A stretch of DNA of 64,000 nt. Source: Prauserella marina. GTDB lineage: Bacteria > Actinomycetota > Actinomycetes > Mycobacteriales > Pseudonocardiaceae. The translations under genes and the position numbers were made by a program. This document shows, one piece after another, positions 57,646 to 64,000 of this stretch (the stretch's first letter is position 1; every line of letters starts with the position of its first letter). The notes beneath the pieces were generated by a model, which was given only the letters and a program-made list of their open reading frames with translations, was not told the origin of the DNA and made no database searches. The stretch is taken from the NCBI RefSeq assembly GCF_002240355.1, contig NZ_CP016353.1, positions 5,557,001-5,621,000 on the forward strand, written 5' to 3'.

Positions 57646-59028
57646 ATGGGCTCCGAAGGTGACGTCGCGCAGAAGCTGGCCGAGATCGTCGGCGAACGAC
57701 ATTTCCTGACCGGTGAGGCGATTCCCGACGAGTACGCGGGCGACGAAGCGCTCGTCGGCGAGCGGCAGAAACCCCGGTACGTCGCCAAACCGGCAACGGC
57801 CGACGAGGTCGCCGCGATACTGGCCACCGCGACCGAGCACGGCATCCCGGTCACCGCGCGCGGTTCGGGAAGCGGGCTGTCCGCCGCCGCGAGGCCATCG
57901 GCCGAGGGCATCCTGATCTCCTTCGAGCGGATGAACACCGTCATCGAGATCGACACCACCAACCACGTCGCCGTCGTTCAACCTGGCGTCACACTGTCCG
58001 AATTGGACGAACTGACCGCGGAAAGCGGCCTCGGCTACACCGTCTACCCCGGCGAGATGAGCGCGAGCGTCGGCGGAAACGTCGGAACCAACGCGGGCGG
58101 CATGCGAGCCGTGAAGTACGGCGTCACCCGCAACAACGTGCTCGGCCTCCAGGCGGCCCTTCCCACCGGCGAGATCATCCGCACCGGCGGCAAGATCGTG
58201 AAGACCTCGACCGGCTACGACCTCACCCAGCTCATCATCGGCTCGGAGGGAACGCTCGCGCTCGCCACAGAGGTGACCGTCAAACTGCATCCCCGGCTCG
58301 GCAACGGCGCCACCGTACTCGCCCCCTTCACCGACCTCGACACCGTGATGGCAGCCGTGCCGTCCGTCGTCTCAAGCGGCATCGCGCCGCACATCCTCGA
58401 ATACATCGACGCGCTCACGATGGCCGCCATCACCTACACCGCTTCACTCTCGCTCGGCATCCCCGACGAGGTCCGCGAAGCCTCGCAGGCGTATCTCGTC
58501 GTCGGATTGGAAAACAAGGAAGCGCAGCGGCTTTCCGATGACGTCGCCGCGCTCGGCGAACTGCTCACCGGACTCGGCGCGACCGACGTCTACGTGCTTG
58601 AGGGCGGCTCGGCGCGGAAGCTGATCGAGGCGAGGGAAAAGGCGTTCTGGACGGCGAAGGCGGCCGGTGCCGACGACGTCATCGACGTCGTCGTCCCCCG
58701 CTCCACGATGCCGGAATTCCTCGCGAGGGCAAGGGAAATCGCGGGCAAGACCGAGTCCGGGGTCGTCGGCTGCGGGCACGCTGGCGACGGCAACGTGCAC
58801 CTCGGCATCTTCCAGAAGGATCCGGAGAAGCGGTCGAGTCTGCTGCGCGACATCTTCGCCGTGGGCATGGAACTGGGCGGGGCCATCTCCGGCGAACACG
58901 GCATCGGCCGCGCGAAGCTGGAGTACTTCACCGAGCTGGAGGATCCTGTCAAGATCGAACTGATGCACCGGATCAAGCAGGCATTCGATCCCAAGGGCAT
59001 CCTGAACCCAGGCGTCCTCTTCGGATAG
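57646..59028 (+). CDS. FAD-linked 2-hydroxyacid oxidase/dehydrogenase (GlcD/D-LDH family)
   Basis: 460 residues from ATG 57646 (MGSEGDVAQKLAEIVGERHF), which fits the family N-terminus; ATG 57607 is an alternative, with a TAATAT -10 just upstream. The PCMH FAD-binding domain has PVTARGSGSGLSAAARPSAE and YPGEMSASVGGNVGTNAGGM. The C-terminal domain has GCGHAGDGNVHLGIF and GEHGIGRAKLEYF. It oxidises a 2-hydroxyacid (glycolate, D-lactate, D-2-hydroxyglutarate or similar) to the 2-oxo acid. It is followed 53 bp later by a ThDP enzyme that could act on such an oxo acid. Confidence 0.9.
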   Translation: MGSEGDVAQKLAEIVGERHFLTGEAIPDEYAGDEALVGERQKPRYVAKPATADEVAAILATATEHGIPVTARGSGSGLSAAARPSAEGILISFERMNTVIEIDTTNHVAVVQPGVTLSELDELTAESGLGYTVYPGEMSASVGGNVGTNAGGMRAVKYGVTRNNVLGLQAALPTGEIIRTGGKIVKTSTGYDLTQLIIGSEGTLALATEVTVKLHPRLGNGATVLAPFTDLDTVMAAVPSVVSSGIAPHILEYIDALTMAAITYTASLSLGIPDEVREASQAYLVVGLENKEAQRLSDDVAALGELLTGLGATDVYVLEGGSARKLIEAREKAFWTAKAAGADDVIDVVVPRSTMPEFLARAREIAGKTESGVVGCGHAGDGNVHLGIFQKDPEKRSSLLRDIFAVGMELGGAISGEHGIGRAKLEYFTELEDPVKIELMHRIKQAFDPKGILNPGVLFG

Positions 59029-59081
59029 CCCAGTCAACGGCAGCGGGGCCACGCCAGCGGCCCGCGGTGAGAAGGAGCATG

Positions 59082-60635
59082 ATGAACGGCGCTCAGTCCC
59101 TGATCCGCACCCTCGTCGACGCGGGTGTCGACGTGTGCTTCTCCAACCCCGGCACCTCGGAGATGCACTTCGTCGCCGCACTGGACACGGTGCCGGAGAT
59201 GCGCGGGGTGCTCGGGCTCGCCGAAGGCGTCGTCACCGGCGCGGCCGACGGTTACGCCCGCATCGCCGGAAAACCGGCGGCGACCCTGCTGCACCTCGGT
59301 CCCGGACTCGGCAACGGCCTCGCCAACCTGCACAACGCGCGCAGGGCCAACACGCCAGTCGTCAATGTGATCGGTGACCACGCGACCTACCACAAGCGCT
59401 ACGACGCTCCGCTGGAGTCCGACATCGAGGCGGTCGCCGGTTCACTCGAAGGCTGGGTGCGCCGCAGCGAGAGTTCCGCCGATGTCGGTGCCGACGCCGC
59501 TGCCGCCGTCGCGGCCGCGATGGACGCGCCTGGCAGGGTCGCCACCCTGATCCTTCCCGCCGACGTCTCGTGGAGCGACGGCGGCGTGGTGTGCGCGCCG
59601 GTACCAGGCCGCACGCCGAAACCGGTAGCCGACACCACGGTCAAGGCCATCGCGGAAGTGCTCGGTACCGGCGAGCCGACCGCGCTGCTCATCGGCGGCG
59701 CCGCGTGCCGCGAGGCTGGGCTGCGTGCCGCGAGCAGGATCGCGACCGCGACCGGTGCGACCCCGTTCATCGAGACCTTCCCCAGAAAACTGGAGCGGGG
59801 CGCGGGCCTTCCTGCCATCGACCGGCTCGGCTACCTCGCCGAACAGGTCGCCTACCAGCTCGACGGCGTGCGGCACGTGATCATCGCGGGCACGAAGTCC
59901 CCGGTTTCCTTCTTCGCCTATCCCGGCAAGGAAAGCGACCTCGTTCCCGAAGGCGCCGGAGTGCACACGCTCGCCGAGGGAGCCGACGACGTGGTCGCCG
60001 CGCTCAGCCAACTCGCCGACCTGGTGGCCCCTGACACCGAGCCCGTGCTCGCCGAGCCCCGGCGTCCCGAGCTGCCGAGCGGTGAGCTGACGGCGCAGAA
60101 CTGGGTCGACGTGATCGGCGCGCTGCTTCCGGAGAACGCGATCATCTCCGACGAGGCCAACACGTCGGGCCTGCTGCTGCCCGCCGCGACGGCCGGCGCG
60201 CCCCGGCACGACGTGCTGACGCTCACCGGTGGCGCCATCGGGCAGGGCATCCCCGCCGCGACCGGCGCCGCGATCGCCGCGCCCGACCGGCCCGTCATCA
60301 GCCTCGAATCCGACGGGAGCGCGCTCTACACGATCTCGGCGCTGTGGACGCAGGCCCGCGAAAACCTCGACGTCACCACGGTGATCCTCAACAACAGGGC
60401 ATACGCGATCCTGCGAATGGAGTTGCAGCGCGTCGGCGCGGAAGGCTCTGGCCCCAAGGCGAACAGCCTGCTGGATCTGTCCACACCGGACCTGAACTTC
60501 GTTTCCATCGCCGAGGGGCTGGGAGTTCCCGCGACGAGGGCGACGACGGCGGAGGAGCTGGCCGAGCAGTTCGCCGCCGCGATCGCAGAGCCGGGCCCGC
60601 ACCTGATCGAAGCCATGGTGCCTCCGCTGCTCTGA
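59082..60635 (+). CDS. ThDP-dependent enzyme (benzoylformate-decarboxylase/IlvB-like)
   Basis: 517 residues from ATG 59082 (MNGAQSLIRTLVDAGVDVCF), AAGGAG upstream; ATG 59079 is too close to it. The catalytic Glu is in LAEGVVTGAADGYARIAG. The ThDP site is ISLESDGSALYTISALWTQA ... TVILNN, an SDG-NN variant of GDG-NN. Sequence features fit the acetolactate-synthase-large-subunit-like group annotated without known substrate in actinobacteria. With the upstream flavoprotein it suggests a two-step conversion of a 2-hydroxyacid to an aldehyde or acyl product (inference). Confidence 0.88.
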   Translation: MNGAQSLIRTLVDAGVDVCFSNPGTSEMHFVAALDTVPEMRGVLGLAEGVVTGAADGYARIAGKPAATLLHLGPGLGNGLANLHNARRANTPVVNVIGDHATYHKRYDAPLESDIEAVAGSLEGWVRRSESSADVGADAAAAVAAAMDAPGRVATLILPADVSWSDGGVVCAPVPGRTPKPVADTTVKAIAEVLGTGEPTALLIGGAACREAGLRAASRIATATGATPFIETFPRKLERGAGLPAIDRLGYLAEQVAYQLDGVRHVIIAGTKSPVSFFAYPGKESDLVPEGAGVHTLAEGADDVVAALSQLADLVAPDTEPVLAEPRRPELPSGELTAQNWVDVIGALLPENAIISDEANTSGLLLPAATAGAPRHDVLTLTGGAIGQGIPAATGAAIAAPDRPVISLESDGSALYTISALWTQARENLDVTTVILNNRAYAILRMELQRVGAEGSGPKANSLLDLSTPDLNFVSIAEGLGVPATRATTAEELAEQFAAAIAEPGPHLIEAMVPPLL

Positions 60636-60642
60636 CGGTACT

Positions 60643-61032
60643 TCAGCCCGCAGGGCGGACTCGTGGCGCGGTGAGTCGCGCGATGAGCAGCACCGCCATG
60701 ACGAGGCAGGCCAGCGCGACGACGAGTGTCGGCAGTCCTTCACCGAAGCTGTCTCGCGCGACGTAGTCGAACACCGCCGTCGTGATGACCCCTGCCGCGA
60801 AGGTGAAGCCGAAGGCGAGCACGGCGCCGGCGCGGCGCGCGGGAAGGAACGCGCCGACGACGAGAATCGCGCACAACAGCACGTCGGGGACGAAGAACAG
60901 GTTGCCGATGGTGACGTTGTCCCTGAGGAAAAGCGTCACGAAGGTGGGGACGGCGACGGCTATCGCGACGATCCGTCCCGCGAGCACGGTCCCGTTTGTT
61001 CCGGTCCGTGCCGTGGTTGCTGGACTGCTCAT
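60643..61032 (-). CDS. Small four-helix membrane protein
   Basis: 129 residues with four predicted helices (GRIVAIAVAVPTFVTLFL; LFFVPDVLLCAILVVGAFL; AGAVLAFGFTFAAGVITTAVF; LPTLVVALACLVMAVLLIARL). No domain is recognised. It is divergent from a MarR regulator with an inverted repeat in the 80-bp gap, so it is probably the regulated partner. Its stop is 7 bp from the convergent ThDP gene. Confidence 0.7.
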   Translation of the reverse strand: MSSPATTARTGTNGTVLAGRIVAIAVAVPTFVTLFLRDNVTIGNLFFVPDVLLCAILVVGAFLPARRAGAVLAFGFTFAAGVITTAVFDYVARDSFGEGLPTLVVALACLVMAVLLIARLTAPRVRPAG

Positions 61033-61049
61033 GCCGGGCTCCAGTCATT

Positions 61050-61084
61050 TAATCAGCTCTACTGACGATCAGGCTACCTGATTA
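61050..61084. promoter_or_regulatory. Inverted repeat between the membrane protein and MarR genes
   Basis: TAATCAG (61050-61056) and CTGATTA (61078-61084) are perfect 7-bp arms 21 bp apart. They could be two half-sites for the adjacent MarR dimer or one looped site. Confidence 0.4.
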
Positions 61085-61112
61085 TCCCGAGCGATGACGT
61101 ACATTGGTAGTC

Positions 61113-61574
61113 ATGAGCACGGAAACCCCGGCCGGGCAGATCGCCTCGACGACCGGATACCTGATGCTGCGGCTCGGCGACGTCGTCAAGGGCAGCATCG
61201 AGCGGGAACTGGGCGCATGGGACATCTCGGGCCGCGAGCTGCGCGTGATGGCCTTCGCGTGCGCGGGCCCACAGTCTCAGCGCGACCTCTCCGAGCAATC
61301 GGGGCTCGATCGCACCACGATGGTCGCCGTGATCGACCGGCTGGAGAAACTCGGTTACGCCAGAAGGGAACGCAGCGAGACCGACCGCCGCAAGCAGCTC
61401 GTCAGCCTCAGCAGCCAAGGTAGCGAGGTCGTCGAGAAGGCACTGACGAGACTGAGCGAGGCGGAGGCCGACTTCCTCGACCCGCTGACCACCGCGCAGC
61501 AACGCCAGCTGGCCGCCCTGCTCTCCACGCTGTACACGGCGCACGACCCGGCGTGCATGGTCACCGAACCATAA
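61113..61574 (+). CDS. MarR-family transcriptional regulator
   Basis: 153 residues from ATG 61113. The winged helix is SQRDLSEQSGLDRTTMVAVI followed by DRLEKLGYARRERSETDRRKQ, with flanking helices for dimerisation. A Cys is present near residue 50 (AFACAGPQ). It likely represses itself and the divergent four-helix membrane protein. Confidence 0.9.
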   Translation: MSTETPAGQIASTTGYLMLRLGDVVKGSIERELGAWDISGRELRVMAFACAGPQSQRDLSEQSGLDRTTMVAVIDRLEKLGYARRERSETDRRKQLVSLSSQGSEVVEKALTRLSEAEADFLDPLTTAQQRQLAALLSTLYTAHDPACMVTEP

Positions 61575-61682
61575 CGCCTGTTATTCACAGGATTTTCTTG
61601 GAGTTCGTGACGCGGTTCGGGCGTTAACTGGGTAGTGGGCCGGTCGTCGGGGGATCGGCCAACTCGGCGAGGAGATCCTGCG

Positions 61683-62408
61683 ATGCTGACTACACCGCAC
61701 CTTCCACAGGCCATCCACACGCGGTCGGACGCCGCGAGCGACAAGGGGCCGCGCGAAATCAACGCGGATGCCGTCGCGACGCACACCGATCCACGCACGG
61801 ACCGAATGGCGTTCGCCGTGGCCGACGGCGTCGGCGATCACCTTCTCGCCGCGAGGGCGGCACGGCTGGCCGCGAGCACGGCCGCGACTGCCGCGACCCG
61901 GTACGGCGCCGCGGGTGCGCTACTGAAGGCCCAGCGCGAACTACGTGCCCAGTTCCCGGAATCGGCGGCCGACGCGGTCGCCGTCGTCGCCGTCTTCCCT
62001 CCGATCGGCGGCGAGGACGAGGTCTGCGAAATCGCCTGGGTCGGCGACTGCCGCGCCTACCGCTGGAACGGCAACGTGCTGCACCAGATCACCGTCGACC
62101 ACACGCTCGCCGAGTTCTGGCGAGCACACGGCGTGACCCCTTCGCCGAAGATGGAACACATGGTGACCGATTCCGTCCGTACCGCGAAGGAAACCGACAT
62201 CGGGACGGCGAGGATCAGCGCCGGCGCTGGACGGCTGTTGTTGAGCACGGACGGGGTCCACAAGAGCCTCGACCTCGCGCACGTCAAGACCCTGCTCGCC
62301 GATGGCGTCGCGGCGGGAGAGACGGCCAAGGCGCTCGTCTCGACGGCCCGCGCATTCGGCAGCGGTGACAACGCGACCGCGATCGTCGTCGACAGGCTGA
62401 TGCTGTGA
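61683..62408 (+). CDS. PP2C-type protein phosphatase-like protein
   Basis: 241 residues from ATG 61683, GAGGAG eight bases upstream. PP2C motifs appear in order: SDKGPREINADAV, AFAVADGVGDH, the WVGDCRAYRWNG strand, LLLSTDGVHKSL and GSGDNATAIVVD, so the metal-binding Asp residues are kept. It is a stand-alone soluble domain without a membrane or sensor region. It would dephosphorylate Ser/Thr phosphoproteins, probably opposing a PknA/B-type kinase. The 108-bp gap before it holds no gene. Confidence 0.88.
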   Translation: MLTTPHLPQAIHTRSDAASDKGPREINADAVATHTDPRTDRMAFAVADGVGDHLLAARAARLAASTAATAATRYGAAGALLKAQRELRAQFPESAADAVAVVAVFPPIGGEDEVCEIAWVGDCRAYRWNGNVLHQITVDHTLAEFWRAHGVTPSPKMEHMVTDSVRTAKETDIGTARISAGAGRLLLSTDGVHKSLDLAHVKTLLADGVAAGETAKALVSTARAFGSGDNATAIVVDRLML

Positions 62409-62412
62409 GAAA

Positions 62413-62438
62413 GGCCGCCGGGCTGCTGCCCGGCGGCC
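62413..62438. terminator. Bidirectional terminator between phosphatase and beta-oxidation genes
   Basis: GGCCGCCGGGC (62413-62423) pairs perfectly with GCCCGGCGGCC (62428-62438) around a 4-base loop between convergent stops; the minus strand continues with TTTCTC. Confidence 0.88.
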
Positions 62439-62453
62439 CCTCACGTCAGGCGA

Positions 62454-64000
62454 TCACTCGAAGATCTCGCCCTTCTCGGCTTTGTCCACAAGCGACTGTG
62501 GCGGCTCGAAGTGCGCGCCGTACCGCTTGGCCAGCTCGCGAGCGCGAGCGACGAATCCGGCGAGACCGCCCTCGTACTGGTTGATGTACTGGATGACGCC
62601 ACCTGTCCACGGCGGGAATCCGATCCCGAAGATCGACCCGATGTTGGCGTCCTCCACCGACGTCAGCACTCCCTCGTCGAAGCACTTGACGGTTTCGAGC
62701 GCCTCGGCGAAGAGCATCCGCTCCTTGAGGTCCTCGAACGGCACCGCCGCGCTTCCCGAGTCGAACGCGTCACGAAGACCGGGCCAGATGCCGGCGCGCT
62801 TGCCGTTCTCGTCGTACTCGTAGAACCCGGCACCACCAGAGCGGCCCTTGCGGTCGAATTCGTCGATCATCCTGTCGATGACGCCCTCGGCGGGGTGGGT
62901 CGTCCACGTTCCACCAGCCGCCTCCACCGCAGCCCGCGTCTCCTGCCGGATCTTGCGCGGCAACGTCAGCGTCAGCTCGTCCATCAACTGCAACGGGGGC
63001 GCGGGGTAACCGGCCTGAGAGCCTGCCTGCTCGATGCTCGCGGGCTCGACGCCCTCGCCGACCGCGGCGACCGCCTCGTTGATGAACGTGCCGATCACCC
63101 TGCTGGTGAAGAAACCACGGCTGTCGTTGACGACGATGGGGGTCTTGCGGATCTGGAGCGTGTAGTCGAAGACCTTGGCCAATGTCGCGTCCGAGGTCTT
63201 CTCACCCCTGATGATCTCGACGAGCGGCATCTTGTCCACCGGCGAGAAGAAGTGGATGCCGATGAAGTCCTCCTGCCGCTTGACTCCCTCGGCGAGGCCG
63301 GTGATCGGCAGCGTGGAGGTGTTCGAGCCGAGAACCGCGTCGGGATTGACGATCTCCTCGATCTCCCTGAACACGGTGTGCTTGAGTTCCTGGCTCTCGA
63401 AGACGGCCTCGATCACGAAGTCGACGCCCTTGAAGTCGGCGGGGTCGGCGGTCGGCGTGATGCGATCGAGCAACGCGGCCGACTTCTCCTGCGTCGTCTT
63501 GCCGCGCTTGAGAGCCTTCTCCTCCAGCTTGGCCGCGTATCCCTTGCCCTTCTCAGCACCCTCCTGGGAGACGTCCTTCAGCACGACCTCGATACCGGCT
63601 TTCGCGCTGACGTAGGCGATGGCCGCACCCATCATTCCCGCGCCGAGCACGCCAACCTTCTTCGCGGTGAACTTCTCGGGCCCCTGCGGCCTTGAACCGC
63701 CGGAGTTGATGTGCTGGAGGTCGAAGAAGAACGCCTTCGTCATGTTCTTCGCGACCTGGCCGATCACCAGGCTGGTGAAGTAACGGGTCTCGATCAGCGA
63801 AGCGGTGTCGAAGTCGACCTGCGCTCCCTCGACGGCCGCGGCGAGGATGGCCCTCGGCGCGGGCATCGGCGCGCCCTTGAGCTGCTTGCGCAGGTTAGCC
63901 GGGAACGCGGGCAGCGTCGAGGCGAAGCTCGGGTTCGACGGCGTGCCACCGGGAATCTTGAAGCCCTTGACGTCCCACGGCTGAACGGAAGCCTCGGGAT
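62454..64000 (-). CDS. 3-hydroxyacyl-CoA dehydrogenase / enoyl-CoA hydratase fusion, FadB/FadJ-like (5' end outside window)
   Basis: The visible 515 codons cover the linker and the 3-hydroxyacyl-CoA dehydrogenase half. The NAD-binding motif is VGVLGAGMMGAAIAYVSA, the catalytic region FIGIHFFSPVDKMPLVEIIR and RGFFTSRVIGTFINEAV, then the C-terminal domain with RSGGAGFYEYDENGKRAGIW and FGIGFPPWTGGVIQYINQY. Upstream codons (SFASTLPAFPANLRKQLKGA) run to the edge and imply that the N-terminal enoyl-CoA hydratase half lies outside. It performs the second and third steps of fatty-acid beta-oxidation. The window cuts the gene, so the start is not seen. Confidence 0.93.
   Translation of the reverse strand, partial: PEASVQPWDVKGFKIPGGTPSNPSFASTLPAFPANLRKQLKGAPMPAPRAILAAAVEGAQVDFDTASLIETRYFTSLVIGQVAKNMTKAFFFDLQHINSGGSRPQGPEKFTAKKVGVLGAGMMGAAIAYVSAKAGIEVVLKDVSQEGAEKGKGYAAKLEEKALKRGKTTQEKSAALLDRITPTADPADFKGVDFVIEAVFESQELKHTVFREIEEIVNPDAVLGSNTSTLPITGLAEGVKRQEDFIGIHFFSPVDKMPLVEIIRGEKTSDATLAKVFDYTLQIRKTPIVVNDSRGFFTSRVIGTFINEAVAAVGEGVEPASIEQAGSQAGYPAPPLQLMDELTLTLPRKIRQETRAAVEAAGGTWTTHPAEGVIDRMIDEFDRKGRSGGAGFYEYDENGKRAGIWPGLRDAFDSGSAAVPFEDLKERMLFAEALETVKCFDEGVLTSVEDANIGSIFGIGFPPWTGGVIQYINQYEGGLAGFVARARELAKRYGAHFEPPQSLVDKAEKGEIFE

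Overview
The window looks like chromosomal DNA of a high-GC actinomycete, most likely a member of the Pseudonocardiaceae (Amycolatopsis/Prauserella/Saccharomonospora type). The assignment rests on the G+C-rich codon use with many GTG and TTG starts, on the conserved block argS-lysA-hom-thrC-thrB-rho-rpmE-prfA-prmC-sua5-wecA-like-atpIBEFHAGDC-DUF2550, on a Rho with a long disordered insertion, and on a hydroquinone reductase of the kind that works with mycothiol in this phylum. The genus is an inference; no 16S gene is present.

Layout. 1-891: an HxlR-type regulator (cut by the window edge) divergent from a tautomerase, with a near-perfect palindrome between them. 1056-23348: core genes, all on the minus strand: the complete F1Fo ATP synthase operon, a cell-envelope glycosyltransferase, translation factors, Rho, and the aspartate-family amino-acid genes. 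23655-27783: two small membrane-anchored proteins (DUF3105, DUF305), a CDF metal exporter behind a DtxR/IdeR-like box, and a CrtI-like oxidoreductase. 27843-48556: mixed accessory genes. They include tRNA-Arg(CCG), an orphan truncated cas6e, a lipoprotein, an EamA exporter with a CGNR regulator, an orphan AfsR/SARP-type regulator, a GntR-TetR fusion regulator, a C45 acyltransferase/peptidase, an MFS exporter, a ThDP enzyme and a wax-ester synthase/DGAT. 47147-57081: a catabolic cluster (amidase, D-2-hydroxyacid dehydrogenase, two Asp/Glu-racemase-superfamily proteins, GntR/FCD regulator, D-malate/tartrate dehydrogenase, succinate-semialdehyde-type dehydrogenase, class III aminotransferase, DUF3830). 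Three intergenic gaps in it carry the same palindrome, ATTGTTGACAAT, so the GntR protein probably controls the whole set. 57188-57566: a non-coding stretch with five successive hairpins, then a 30-codon ORF with a strong ribosome-binding site and its own terminator. 57646-64000: a GlcD-like flavoprotein, a second ThDP enzyme, a MarR regulator with a divergent membrane protein, a PP2C-like phosphatase, and the C-terminal part of a FadB/FadJ-type beta-oxidation enzyme running off the window.

The least expected structural feature is a dispersed family of 21-bp-period repeats next to gene 3' ends at 12853, 29254, 40489 and 46481-47037. In the three complete copies a fixed GC-rich end module (GCGCGAGTCCCCCGCCC) faces the stop codon of the neighbouring gene, and the repeat units lead away from it. 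The 46481-47037 copy is a 557-bp composite with the module inverted at both ends, between two convergent genes. These repeats, the hairpin-rich leader with its small ORF, and the three-operator catabolic regulon are the best candidates for something undescribed. All assignments come from reading the sequence; no database search was run.
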